DNA from: Anaerolineae bacterium
GTDB taxonomy: Bacteria > Chloroflexota > Anaerolineae > Aggregatilineales > J027
Direction of reading: 5' to 3'
Length of the DNA stretch: 64,000 bases
Assembly (NCBI GenBank): GCA_021463865.1
Contig: JAJTXY010000007.1
Span: 154,204 to 218,203 of the forward strand
The notes under the pieces are model-generated. The model saw only the letters and a program-made list of their open reading frames with translations, did not search any database and had not been told where the DNA came from. Made by a program: the position numbers and the translations under genes. This document shows, piece after piece, positions 35,867 through 45,060 of this stretch (positions are counted from its first letter, which is position 1; every line of letters begins with the position of its first letter).

Positions 35867-38434
35867 ATGAGAGCCAAACGCAAACCAACCGTCGTCGTCG
35901 TGGGCAATGGGATGGTGGGACACAAATTTGTTGAATTGATGGTCAAACAGGACGCAACCGCGACCTATGAAATGATTACTTTTTGCGAGGAATCGCGTTT
36001 GGCGTATGACCGCGTGAATTTGAGCAGTTATTTTTCTGGCAACTCGGCGGAGGCCCTGTCGCTTGTCCAACCGAATTTTTATGATGAAAACGGCATCCAT
36101 GTTTATATTGGGGATCGGGTTGCCCAAATTGACCGTACCGCCAAGATCGTCACCTCGGCCAACGGCGTACAAATTGCCTATGACAAGCTGGTGTTGGCGA
36201 CGGGTTCATACCCCTTCGTGCCGCCCATCAAAGGAAATGACGCCCCCGGCACATTTGTGTATCGCACATTGGATGACCTTGATGCCATTCAAGCCTATGC
36301 CGCGCACGCCCAAATCGGGGTGGTGGTCGGGGGTGGGCTACTTGGCCTCGAATGCGCCAATGCCCTCAAAAATTTAGGCCTGACCACCCATGTCGTCGAA
36401 TTTGCGCCACGCCTAATGCCCATGCAATTGGATGCTATCGGCGGAGCGGTGCTGCGCCAAAAAATTGAGGCATTAGGTGTTGCCGTCCACACCAGCAAAT
36501 CCACCACCGAAATCGTGACTGATGAGCATGGGCGGGTGGAAAAAATGCGATTTGCTGATGGCAGCGAACTCCAAACCGATTTAATTGTTTTTTCGGCTGG
36601 CATCCGCCCCCGTGATGAACTGGCCCGGCAGTGCCAATTGGCCGTCGGGGAGCGTGGCGGTATTGTGATTGATGACCGCTGCTGCACTTCTGACCCCGAC
36701 ATTTTTGCGATTGGCGAATGTGCCGTCTATGAAGATCGCATTTTTGGCTTGGTCGCCCCCGGCTACCACATGGCAGGCGTGGTCGCCGACCAGCTTTGCG
36801 ACGTGCAATCCGCGAATCGTTTTACCGGGGCGGACATGTCTACCAAACTAAAACTATTGGGCATTGAGGTAGCGAGCTTTGGAGATGCTTTTGCGACGAC
36901 CCCCGCGTCTAAAGAAGTCAGTCTATTTGACAATCTGCAAGGCACTTATAAAAAGATCGTGACAGATGCCAGTGGGAAGCTGCTGCTCGGTGGTATCTTG
37001 GTGGGGGATGCCAGCAGCTATGGGATGCTTTACCAGATGATGGCAAACGAAATGGCATTGCCGCCCCACCCCGAAGACTTAATTTTGCCACCCAGTCGAG
37101 GAGAACAAAAACCGTTGGGCATTGCGGCTCTGCCTGCTACTGCCAAAATTTGCACCTGCGAAAATGTCAGCAAACAGGCGATTTGCAACGCGATTGCCGA
37201 TTATCAGGCGACGACCATCCCCCAATTGAAAGCCTGCACCAAAGCGGGAACGGGCTGTGGTGGCTGTGTACCCATCCTCACCGATATTCTCAAAGCCGAA
37301 ATGCAGCGGGCGGGCCTTAAAATTACCAATCATCTTTGTGAGCATTTCCCCTATTCGCGCCAAGAACTTTACCATCTAGTGCGGGTCTATCAAATCCAGA
37401 CATTTGATGACCTGCTGCAACAGTATGGTCAGGGATTAGGTTGCGAAATCTGTAAGCCCGCCGTCGCCTCCATCCTTGCTTCGACCAACAACGATTACAT
37501 CCTCAAGCATGAACACCTGCCCCTCCAAGATTCCAACGACCACTTTTTAGCCAATATCCAGCGCGATGGCACCTACTCGGTTGTCCCGCGTATTCCGGGG
37601 GGTGAGATTACGCCCGATAAGCTGATTGCCATTGGGCAGGTCGCTAAAGAATTTGACCTGTACGTAAAAATCACGGGTGGGCAGCGCATTGACCTCTTCG
37701 GGGCGCGGGTAGACCAACTGCCGCATATTTGGGCACGCCTGATTAACGCCGGATTCGAGTCAGGCCATGCCTACGGAAAAGCCCTCCGCACCGTTAAATC
37801 CTGCGTGGGCAGTACATGGTGTCGCTATGGGCAGCAAGATTCGGTTGCGTTCGCCATCCAATTGGAAGAACGGTATAAGGGCCTCCGCGCACCCCATAAA
37901 ATCAAAGCAGCGGTATCGGGCTGTACCCGTGAATGTGCCGAAGCGCAGGGTAAGGATTTTGGCCTGATCGCTACCGAAAAAGGCTACAACCTCTATGTCG
38001 GCGGCAATGGCGGCATGAAACCCCAACATGCGATGTTGCTGGCGGAGGATTTGGATGAGGCGACGGTTATTCGCTACCTAGATCGCTTTTTGATGTTTTA
38101 TATCCGCACCGCTGACCGCCTCCAACGCACTGCGACATGGCTCAACCATTTGGAGGGTGGGATGGACTATCTCAAAGAGGTCATCATCGCGGATTCACTT
38201 GGGATATGCGATGAATTGGAGCGCGACATGGCCCATTTGGTCGCCACCTATCAATGCGAATGGAAAACCACCATCCAAAATGAGGACAGCCTCAAACGCT
38301 TCCGCTCTTTTGTAAACAGCCCACAAGTAGACCCCAATATCGTGTTTGTTGAAGAACGTGGTCAAAAGCGTCCAGCCTATACGGATGAAAAACCCATGTT
38401 GATTCCCACCGAATTAGTCATGCCGGTTGGATAA
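35867..38434 (+). CDS. nirB: NAD(P)H-dependent assimilatory nitrite reductase, large subunit
   Basis: ATG 35867 follows AAGGAG; the frame is open further upstream only inside the previous gene. The 855-residue protein has the NirB order: FAD/NAD(P)H-binding reductase domain (VVVGNGMVGHKF, and GVVVGGGLLGLE), a BFD-like [2Fe-2S] region (CTCENVSKQ ... CTKAGTGCGGC), a second such CEICKP region, then the sulfite/nitrite reductase core, with siroheme/[4Fe-4S] cysteines in SCVGSTWCRYG and SGCTRECAEAQGKDFG. It reduces nitrite to ammonium in the cytoplasm. NirD follows, and nitrate uptake and reduction genes complete the pathway. Confidence 0.95.
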   Translation: MRAKRKPTVVVVGNGMVGHKFVELMVKQDATATYEMITFCEESRLAYDRVNLSSYFSGNSAEALSLVQPNFYDENGIHVYIGDRVAQIDRTAKIVTSANGVQIAYDKLVLATGSYPFVPPIKGNDAPGTFVYRTLDDLDAIQAYAAHAQIGVVVGGGLLGLECANALKNLGLTTHVVEFAPRLMPMQLDAIGGAVLRQKIEALGVAVHTSKSTTEIVTDEHGRVEKMRFADGSELQTDLIVFSAGIRPRDELARQCQLAVGERGGIVIDDRCCTSDPDIFAIGECAVYEDRIFGLVAPGYHMAGVVADQLCDVQSANRFTGADMSTKLKLLGIEVASFGDAFATTPASKEVSLFDNLQGTYKKIVTDASGKLLLGGILVGDASSYGMLYQMMANEMALPPHPEDLILPPSRGEQKPLGIAALPATAKICTCENVSKQAICNAIADYQATTIPQLKACTKAGTGCGGCVPILTDILKAEMQRAGLKITNHLCEHFPYSRQELYHLVRVYQIQTFDDLLQQYGQGLGCEICKPAVASILASTNNDYILKHEHLPLQDSNDHFLANIQRDGTYSVVPRIPGGEITPDKLIAIGQVAKEFDLYVKITGGQRIDLFGARVDQLPHIWARLINAGFESGHAYGKALRTVKSCVGSTWCRYGQQDSVAFAIQLEERYKGLRAPHKIKAAVSGCTRECAEAQGKDFGLIATEKGYNLYVGGNGGMKPQHAMLLAEDLDEATVIRYLDRFLMFYIRTADRLQRTATWLNHLEGGMDYLKEVIIADSLGICDELERDMAHLVATYQCEWKTTIQNEDSLKRFRSFVNSPQVDPNIVFVEERGQKRPAYTDEKPMLIPTELVMPVG

Positions 38435-38477
38435 ACCGATCCACAAATCACCGATTAAATCTCAAGGAGTGCAACCA

Positions 38478-38810
38478 ATGGACAACCAGTGGATACCTAT
38501 TTGCCCAATTACAGACATTGTGCCGTTTTCCGGAGTCGCCGCACTGGTGGGGGATGAGCAGGTAGCGATTTTTCGGCTCAATTCCGAAACCGAAGCCTAT
38601 GCCATCAGCAATTATGACCCATTCAGCCGCGCCTATGTGCTGTCACGCGGGATCGTGGGCGATAAGCAGGGGGTTTTGAAAGTGGCCTCACCCATCTATA
38701 AACATTCATTTGACCTCAAAACCGGAGCGTGTTTGGACAAGCCCGATGTGCGCCTGCCCACATGGTCAACCCGTGTGGTAGACGGCACGGTACATATCGC
38801 CATTCGTTAG
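38478..38810 (+). CDS. nirD: Nitrite reductase small subunit
   Basis: ATG 38478 follows AAGGAG; the frame is open to 38427, but that start lacks a ribosome site. The 110-residue protein has the Rieske-like fold of NirD (WIPICPITDIVPFSGVAAL at the start, YKHSFDLKTGACLDKP near the middle) but lacks the paired Cys-His ligands, as NirD proteins do. It assists the NirB subunit encoded directly upstream. Confidence 0.93.
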   Translation: MDNQWIPICPITDIVPFSGVAALVGDEQVAIFRLNSETEAYAISNYDPFSRAYVLSRGIVGDKQGVLKVASPIYKHSFDLKTGACLDKPDVRLPTWSTRVVDGTVHIAIR

Positions 38811-38935
38811 ATCTAGAGCGATTTTCATCTTGGTTGAATCCAGCTAAATTCAGCACGGTGGCTTTAGCCCCGTGTGATAGTTGCTGTAGGCCGTTCACAT
38901 CATCCGTATTCAATTTTTCTGAGGGGGAAAATTCA

Positions 38936-40222
38936 ATGCACCTAAAAGATTTTGCCAAAAGTGGTAATCCGAAGACGTTATTTAGTGCCTTTCTCTATTT
39001 TGACATCAGCTTCATGATCTGGGTGATGTTGGGGCCGCTGGGCAATTCGATCACCGAAGATTTCAAACTTAGTCCCACTGAAAAGGGCATTATGGTCGGC
39101 CTACCCCTGCTGACGGGTTCGCTGTTACGTTTGGTCTTAGGGCCATTGGCGGATCGCATCGGCGGGCGCAACACGGCCCTATTGGGACTAAGCCTGACCT
39201 TCATCCCGTTGTTGCTAGGGGGATTTGCCGCTACCTTGTATGAGATGGTGTTGATTATTGGGTTGCTGTTGGGTATTGCGGGGGCCAGTTTCGCGGTGGC
39301 CCTGCCAATGGCAAGTCGGTGGTATCCGCCGGAGCAGCAGGGTTTGGTGATGGGCATTGCCGGGGCGGGCAACAGCGGCACCGTGCTGGCGTCCTTGTTC
39401 GCCCCCCGTCTAGCCGAGGCGACAGGCAGTTGGGAAGTCGTATTTTTACTGGCGACTATTCCCCTTGCACTGACGTGGGTCGTCGTGGCTGCTTTGGCGA
39501 AAGATGCTCCCGGTAAACCCAAACCAAAGGGGCTGCAAGATTATGCCGTCGTTTTGCGTCAACGCGATACGCTCTATTTTGCCCTGATGTACAGTGTCAC
39601 CTTTGGTGGGTTTGTGGGTCTTGCTACCTTCCTGCCGATCTTTTTCCGCGACACCTATGGTCTGACAAAAGTTGAGGCTGGGAATTTTGCAGCGCTGTGT
39701 GTCTTCGCAGGCAGCTTTATCCGCCCGATTGGGGGGTATTTTGCAGACCGTTTCGGGGGCATTCGCGTGTTGTTTTTCCTCTATGGCCTGATTGGAATTT
39801 TGGCGCTGGGGGTGAGCAATCTACCTGCCCTCGCGGTTGAAACGGTCTTGTTGACGCTGTTGATGACGGTGTTGGGCGCGGGCAACGGCTCCATTTTTCA
39901 GATTGTGCCCCAACGCTTCCCCAAAGAAATCGGCACGATCACGGGTATTGTTGGAGCAGCCGGAGGAGTGGGAGGATTTTTGCTGCCCTTCCTTTTGGGT
40001 GGCCTAAAAGATGCGACGGGTAGCTATAGCGCTGGATTCCTCATTTATACATTGGCGGCGTTTGGCTGTGTAGTGCTGCTCTCTGTCGCCCGTCGTGGCT
40101 GGCAAGGGACGTGGTTGGGGACAGATGGGCGTGCCCTCACTGCCGAAACCACTGCTCCAACCCATTCGACTGTGCCGTCCGCGCCACCGATCACCCCGGT
40201 GGTCAATCCAGCGGTGGATTAG
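38936..40222 (+). CDS. narK: NarK-type nitrate/nitrite transporter (MFS)
   Basis: ATG 38936 has GAGGGGG upstream; longer readings cross the nirD end. The 428-residue protein has about 12 membrane helices, the MFS loop GPLADRIGGRNTALLG between helices 2 and 3, and the nitrate signature GIAGAGNSGT, with a second glycine-rich stretch (GAGNGSIFQIVPQRFP) in the C-terminal half. It brings nitrate into the cell for the reductase encoded next and may export nitrite. Confidence 0.93.
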   Translation: MHLKDFAKSGNPKTLFSAFLYFDISFMIWVMLGPLGNSITEDFKLSPTEKGIMVGLPLLTGSLLRLVLGPLADRIGGRNTALLGLSLTFIPLLLGGFAATLYEMVLIIGLLLGIAGASFAVALPMASRWYPPEQQGLVMGIAGAGNSGTVLASLFAPRLAEATGSWEVVFLLATIPLALTWVVVAALAKDAPGKPKPKGLQDYAVVLRQRDTLYFALMYSVTFGGFVGLATFLPIFFRDTYGLTKVEAGNFAALCVFAGSFIRPIGGYFADRFGGIRVLFFLYGLIGILALGVSNLPALAVETVLLTLLMTVLGAGNGSIFQIVPQRFPKEIGTITGIVGAAGGVGGFLLPFLLGGLKDATGSYSAGFLIYTLAAFGCVVLLSVARRGWQGTWLGTDGRALTAETTAPTHSTVPSAPPITPVVNPAVD

Positions 40223-40259
40223 CCAGTCGAGCAAACGTTTAAACTATGAGGAGAGGGTG

Positions 40260-42401
40260 ATGACCAATATCGAAACACGGCCTGTACCCAGCACCATCAC
40301 AAGCGAAGAAATCCAAACCGGGCAGGCGATGTGCCCCTATTGTGGTGTAGGCTGCCTCATCAACATCAAAACGCGCCACAACCAAGTCATTGAGCTACGC
40401 GGCACCCCCGATTCACCCGTCAACAAAGGCCTGCTGTGTCCAAAAGGGGCATTGCTGGGGCCAGTGCTTGATCTGCCGGGGCGTCTGTTACACCCACAAA
40501 GCCGCGCCCATCGCCATGAAAATTTTACGACCCTCACATGGGCCGAAACCATCACGCAAATCAGCACCCACCTCCGCGCTATTTTGGAAAAATACGGCCC
40601 GGATGCCGTCGCCATTTATGGATCGGGTCAATTGGATACGGAAAGCTGGTATCTCGCCAATAAATTGTTCAAGGGCTATCTGGGGTCAAATCATGTGGAT
40701 AGCAACAGCCGTCTGTGCATGGCAAGCGCAGTCGTGGCCTATAACACCACCCTCGGCAGCGATGGCCCACCCACCTGTTATGAGGATATTGATTACAGTG
40801 ATTGTTTCCTAATCGCAGGCAGCAACATGGCCGATGCCCACCCTGTCACCTTTCAATTTGTTAAAGCCCGCCGCAGCGCTAACCCTGCCACCAAAATTAT
40901 TGTGTTGGATCCGCGCCTGACCAATACCGCCAAACAAGCCGATATTCATGTGCCCCTGCAACCCGGCAGCGACATTGCATTTTTTAACGCACTGGGTCGC
41001 ATTTTCTTAGATCGTGGAGCGGCGGATGGCGACTTTATCGCGCAACACACGGCCAATTTTGAGGCTTATGCCAATCACCTCCGTTCCCTAGATTTGGATG
41101 AACTCGCCCAAATTTGCGGGGTGCCGCTGGCGTTAATTCAACGGGTTGCCGAAGTCATCATGCGGGCCAATGGCTGGCTCTCGTTTTATTGCATGGGTTT
41201 GGGGCAAAGCACTGTCGGCACGGCCAAACATCAGGCTCTGATTGATTTACACCTGATGCTGGGGCAAATCGGCAAAAAGGGAGCGGGGCCTTTTTCGCTC
41301 ACCGGGCAACCCAACGCAATGGGTGGGCGTGAATTGGGCGGGTTGGCGCATCTGCTCCCCGGCTATCGGCAAATCGAAAATGATGCACAGCGGTACGAGG
41401 TCGAAAATTATTGGGGTGTACCCACTGGTAGCATTCATCCCCAACGCGGCCTGACCGCCATCGAAATTTTTCAGGCGTTGGAGAGTGGACGCATCAAAGC
41501 GATTTGGATTGCCGCCACCAACCCGTTGGTCAGCCTGCCCAATCTCGCCCAAGCCAAACGTGCCCTTGCTCATGCGGAATTGGTCATCGTCCAAGATTGT
41601 TTTGAAACTGAGACCAGCCAAGTGGCAGATTTTGTGTTACCAACCGCGCAGTGGATTGAAAAAGAATGCACCATGACCAACAGCGAACGGCGTGTCACCC
41701 GCAATATGAAATTGGCGGAGCCACCTGCCGCCGCCAAACCCGATTGGTGGATATTTAGCCAAGTGGCGCAGGCGATGGGTTATGCTGGCTTTGATTTCAC
41801 CGATAACCGTCAAATCTGGGATGAATATCGGCAACTGACAGCGGGCCGACCTTGTGACCAAGCGGGGATGACCAACGAGCGGCTGTTGGAAGGCCCACTG
41901 CAATGGCCTTGTCCCACCGCAGACCACCCCGGCACTCCCCGCCGCTATGAAAATCATCGCTTTGCCACCCCCGATGGGTTGGCCCGTTTTATCGCCTGTG
42001 ACCACCATGCCCCCAAAGAAACCGCCAGCCCTGCATTTCCGCTGGTGTTGACCACCGGGCGCCTCGCCTCGCAGTGGCACACCATGACCCGCACAGGCAA
42101 AATCCCAAAACTCGCCAATCAAGCGCCCCTTCCTTATATCGAAATCCATCCGGCAGACGCCCAGAAATATGCGATTTCCAGCGGAGATGAGGTAATCGTG
42201 GGTAGTATACGGGGCGAAATTCGGGTGCAATCGAAAATCAGCGAACGGGTACAGCCGGGAGTTGTCTTTATGCCGTTTCATTGGGGTGATTTATTCGCAC
42301 CGGGGCAGGCGACCAATAATCTAACGCTTGACCTCTTTGACCCTGTTTCTAAAGAGCCAGAGTACAAAGCCTGTGCCGTCAGCGTTCGCCGAGCAATCTA
42401 A
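40260..42401 (+). CDS. narB: Assimilatory nitrate reductase, molybdenum catalytic subunit
   Basis: ATG 40260 has GGAGAGGG before it; the upstream open stretch overlaps narK. The 713-residue protein has an N-terminal [4Fe-4S] site (CPYCGVGC ... LLCPKG), the molybdopterin oxidoreductase body (YGSGQLDTESWYLANKLFKG, SNSRLCMASAV) and the C-terminal dinucleotide-binding domain (TTGRLASQWHTMTRTGK). The absence of a Tat signal and the NirBD neighbours mark it as the cytoplasmic NarB/NasA type, not the respiratory or periplasmic enzyme. A C-terminal ferredoxin domain of NasA type is missing. Confidence 0.93.
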   Translation: MTNIETRPVPSTITSEEIQTGQAMCPYCGVGCLINIKTRHNQVIELRGTPDSPVNKGLLCPKGALLGPVLDLPGRLLHPQSRAHRHENFTTLTWAETITQISTHLRAILEKYGPDAVAIYGSGQLDTESWYLANKLFKGYLGSNHVDSNSRLCMASAVVAYNTTLGSDGPPTCYEDIDYSDCFLIAGSNMADAHPVTFQFVKARRSANPATKIIVLDPRLTNTAKQADIHVPLQPGSDIAFFNALGRIFLDRGAADGDFIAQHTANFEAYANHLRSLDLDELAQICGVPLALIQRVAEVIMRANGWLSFYCMGLGQSTVGTAKHQALIDLHLMLGQIGKKGAGPFSLTGQPNAMGGRELGGLAHLLPGYRQIENDAQRYEVENYWGVPTGSIHPQRGLTAIEIFQALESGRIKAIWIAATNPLVSLPNLAQAKRALAHAELVIVQDCFETETSQVADFVLPTAQWIEKECTMTNSERRVTRNMKLAEPPAAAKPDWWIFSQVAQAMGYAGFDFTDNRQIWDEYRQLTAGRPCDQAGMTNERLLEGPLQWPCPTADHPGTPRRYENHRFATPDGLARFIACDHHAPKETASPAFPLVLTTGRLASQWHTMTRTGKIPKLANQAPLPYIEIHPADAQKYAISSGDEVIVGSIRGEIRVQSKISERVQPGVVFMPFHWGDLFAPGQATNNLTLDLFDPVSKEPEYKACAVSVRRAI

Positions 42402-42980
42402 ATGGAATTGAGTCTGACTCTTCAGCAACATTTGGAGCGATGCACTATCTTGCATCCCTGCCTTTGCCCTCGTCAGGTGTTGGGCATTCGAGCGGCCCGC
42501 TTTGCTTGCCACTATTTGGACATTGACCCGTTTATCCAGCGCAAACAGCTTTTTGTGTATATGGAAATGGGACGTTGTTTTGCGGATGCGGCGATTGTTG
42601 TCACCGGAGCAAGCCCGACCAATCAACTCATGCACTTGATGGATTATGGCAAGGTAGCCGCCACCTTTGTGAATTTACAGACGGGTCAAGCCGTCCGTGT
42701 TCAAGAACATCCAGCATCGCGCCAAACCGCCATTAGGATGATGCCGGGTGATATCACAGCATGGCAAGCCCAACTGCACGCCTATCAAATCATGCCGGAT
42801 TCTGCTTTATTATCTTGGGAAGAAGTGGCGTTGTTGTCGTCCATACCGACTATACCGGAAAAACACAACATTGCGTGTGATGTTTGTCATGACAGGATTC
42901 ATGAACACCGCGAGGTGATCCTACAGGGGAAGACTCTATGTCGTCCTTGTGCCTATGGCATCTATTATACGGCCCCGTAG
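42402..42980 (+). CDS. FmdE-like protein with zinc ribbon
   Basis: This gene begins directly after the narB stop. The 192-residue protein has an FmdE-like domain (HPCLCPRQVLGIRAARFA; the usual HGHxCPG appears altered) and a C-terminal zinc ribbon with CDVC and CRPC pairs. FmdE proteins are encoded with molybdenum or tungsten formylmethanofuran dehydrogenases and other Mo enzymes. Here it probably serves the molybdenum cofactor or insertion step for the nitrate reductase. The molecular role is not established. Confidence 0.8.
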   Translation: MELSLTLQQHLERCTILHPCLCPRQVLGIRAARFACHYLDIDPFIQRKQLFVYMEMGRCFADAAIVVTGASPTNQLMHLMDYGKVAATFVNLQTGQAVRVQEHPASRQTAIRMMPGDITAWQAQLHAYQIMPDSALLSWEEVALLSSIPTIPEKHNIACDVCHDRIHEHREVILQGKTLCRPCAYGIYYTAP

Positions 42981-42991
42981 CTGTGGCAATT

Positions 42992-43207
42992 TTAAGAGAC
43001 GGTGACTTGCTCCGCTCTCAATAAACGCAGCGCAATCTGTTTTGCCAGTTGTTCTTTTTCTGGCGTCCACTGGCCCTCCCCATCCAAATAGAGTTCGATT
43101 GTATTTGTGGGGTCATAGAAAGCGGCATGAATTAGTGTCGGCAGTTCCTCGCAACAATTGACTTGAACGATGTTGTCCCGAATGGTGGCGACAAATATAC
43201 GGTTCAT
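42992..43207 (-). CDS. Small hypothetical protein
   Basis: A 71-residue frame converging on the nitrate operon, with a gap of 11 bases. The sequence (MNRIFVATIRDNIVQVNCCE at the start, EKEQLAKQIALRLLRAEQV at the end) looks like a compact soluble protein. Only a weak GGA lies before ATG 43207. No family is recognised. No other frame in this stretch looks coding. Confidence 0.55.
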   Translation of the reverse strand: MNRIFVATIRDNIVQVNCCEELPTLIHAAFYDPTNTIELYLDGEGQWTPEKEQLAKQIALRLLRAEQVTVS

Positions 43208-43312
43208 GAGTATTCCGTTTGGTTAGTTTGCACAAGTCCTATTATTGTATCATCGTCTCTCCAAATGGCTAGTGCCATCCAATTAGGGCACTCCCCCCCC
43301 CATGTGCGACTT

Positions 43313-43328
43313 CGTGATATTTATCACA
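43313..43328. promoter_or_regulatory. CRP-like palindrome before the Hdr/Mvh operon
   Basis: CGTGATATTTATCACA differs from the TGTGA-N6-TCACA consensus at one position, and GTGATA/TATCAC are perfect arms. It lies 123 bases before the hdrC start. TATAAA at 43339-43344 could be the -10 box, which would place the site over the -35 region. A Crp-family protein could bind here. Confidence 0.55.
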
Positions 43329-43450
43329 GGTAAATGGGTATAAAGCTACTTGCCTTAAGTAGTGGATTCGTATCTCCTTAAAGAAAGGGGTACTGTGCCA
43401 ATTTTAAAATATATCTTTTTGAGCAGTATCTCAGGTAGAGGAGGTGCTTT

Positions 43451-44053
43451 TTGGACGATCAAAGTCTAAGAGTGCAAAATGCCTCTCCGTCAACATCTGT
43501 GTCGCCTCCCGGTAGTTTTTTACAGGAGGTCATTGAAGCCACTCCCGGAGATTCCCGCCTCGGCATGTGTATCCAGTGCGGGACTTGTGGCGGTTCATGT
43601 CCATCCGCTGCGGATATGAACCATACGCCTCGGCAGATCTTTGCCATGATACGGGCGGATCTGCGTGAAGAAGTGCTTCGAAGTAACACCCCTTGGTACT
43701 GTGTATCCTGCTATTTCTGCACAGTCCGTTGTCCCCAAGAAGTCCACATTACCGACGTAATGTACACCCTAAAAAGTATGGCAATCCGCGAGAAACGCTA
43801 CGACGACTCTACGGCCCCCGATTTTTCACAGACGTTTATCGGTTATATCGAAAGTTATGGCCGTAGTTATGAACTTGGGTTGGCGACACGCCACAACCTG
43901 CGACATCGCCCGCTGCAACTGCCCTCGATGGTTCCGCTTGGCTTAGGGATGCTGGCCCGCCGCCGCATGGATTTTGCGCCCCAGCGGATTGAGAAAATCG
44001 AGCAACTCCAAGCGATTTTGGCTCGTGCCATCGAATTGGAGGTGGGGGTATGA
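43451..44053 (+). CDS. hdrC: Heterodisulfide reductase subunit C-like iron-sulfur protein
   Basis: A TTG start at 43451, supported by AGAGGAGGTG just upstream; no ATG stands near. The 200-residue protein has two [4Fe-4S] motifs, CIQCGTCGGSCP and CVSCYFCTVRCP, in the helical HdrC arrangement. It passes electrons between HdrA and HdrB. The stop overlaps the HdrB start (ATGA). The C-terminal ~70 residues are rich in Arg, as in bacterial HdrC. Confidence 0.9.
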   Translation: MDDQSLRVQNASPSTSVSPPGSFLQEVIEATPGDSRLGMCIQCGTCGGSCPSAADMNHTPRQIFAMIRADLREEVLRSNTPWYCVSCYFCTVRCPQEVHITDVMYTLKSMAIREKRYDDSTAPDFSQTFIGYIESYGRSYELGLATRHNLRHRPLQLPSMVPLGLGMLARRRMDFAPQRIEKIEQLQAILARAIELEVGV

Positions 44054-45060
44054 CGACGAAACTGCTCTTTTATCCCGGTTGTTCGCTACAACGCACCGCC
44101 CGGCCCTACCTAGATTCGTTGGTTGCCATCAGTCCGCTGATCGGTATCGAGCTAGAGGAAATCCAAGACTGGAACTGCTGTGGCGCGACGGAATACATCG
44201 CCATACACCACCTTGCGTCTCATGCGCTGGTCGGGCGAAACTTGGCCTTAGCTGCCCAACAAAGCAATGGCACCCATACCGTAATGGCGGCGTGCAGTGC
44301 ATGTTATCTCAACCTCGCCAAGACCGACAGCTATATGCAGGTCAATGCCCAGTTGAATCGGCAGGTCAATGACGCCCTACAAGCGGGTGGCCTCCATTAT
44401 CAACCCGGCACGGTGCGAATACGCCATCTCCTTGACATCATCGTCAACGACATCGGTATCGAAGAAATAAGAACGCAGGTCGTTCGTCCCTTAAAGGGCT
44501 TACGGATCGCCCCTTACTACGGATGTATGATCGCGCGTCCAGACCGCGACAATCGCTGGGACAATGTCGAACATCCTCTTGCGCTGGACAAGTTGATGAA
44601 GGCCATCGGTGCGGAGGTGATAGACTTTCCGCTCAAGACGCACTGCTGTGGTGGGCACATGACCCAAATCAATATGCCTACCGCCTACGAACTCATCCGG
44701 CGCTTGGTCTATGGTGCGGCCCAGTACCATGCCGATCTCATGGTGACCTTGTGCCCCATGTGCCAACTGAATTTAGATGCCTATCAGTCCGAGATGAATC
44801 GGCATTTCCACACCAGCTATCACATGCCGATCCTCTATTTCACCCAGCTTTTGGGACTGGCTTTTGGTTTGGAGCCAGAGGTTTTGGGTCTGGGTAAGGA
44901 ATTTGTAAATGCGAGCCAAGCGCTGAGTCGCATTGGCATTGAGGTACCTGCCACTGAGCTAGAACTCGAAATGGTAGAAAACAAGCCCGCCCGCAAGAAG
45001 AAAGAAAAAGCGGGTCTGCCCATGCCTCAGATGCGCCACAGTGAGGAGGAGGATGAATGA
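44050..45060 (+). CDS. hdrB: Heterodisulfide reductase subunit B-like protein
   Basis: A 336-residue protein with two CCG domains (WNCCGATEY...CSACYLN and HCCGGHM...CPMCQLN), which hold the pair of noncubane [4Fe-4S] clusters that cleave a disulfide in methanogens. A C-terminal tail of about 40 residues contains ARKKKEKAGLP and ends in acidic residues; it is not part of the core fold. In a bacterium the substrate is not CoM-S-S-CoB and remains unknown. Four-base overlaps with both neighbours show tight co-translation. Confidence 0.92.
   Translation: MTTKLLFYPGCSLQRTARPYLDSLVAISPLIGIELEEIQDWNCCGATEYIAIHHLASHALVGRNLALAAQQSNGTHTVMAACSACYLNLAKTDSYMQVNAQLNRQVNDALQAGGLHYQPGTVRIRHLLDIIVNDIGIEEIRTQVVRPLKGLRIAPYYGCMIARPDRDNRWDNVEHPLALDKLMKAIGAEVIDFPLKTHCCGGHMTQINMPTAYELIRRLVYGAAQYHADLMVTLCPMCQLNLDAYQSEMNRHFHTSYHMPILYFTQLLGLAFGLEPEVLGLGKEFVNASQALSRIGIEVPATELELEMVENKPARKKKEKAGLPMPQMRHSEEEDE

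Noticed and set aside
38729..38935. N-terminal extension of the NarK-type transporter
   Set aside because: It overlaps nirD and is not membrane-like; GAGGGGG marks the later ATG.
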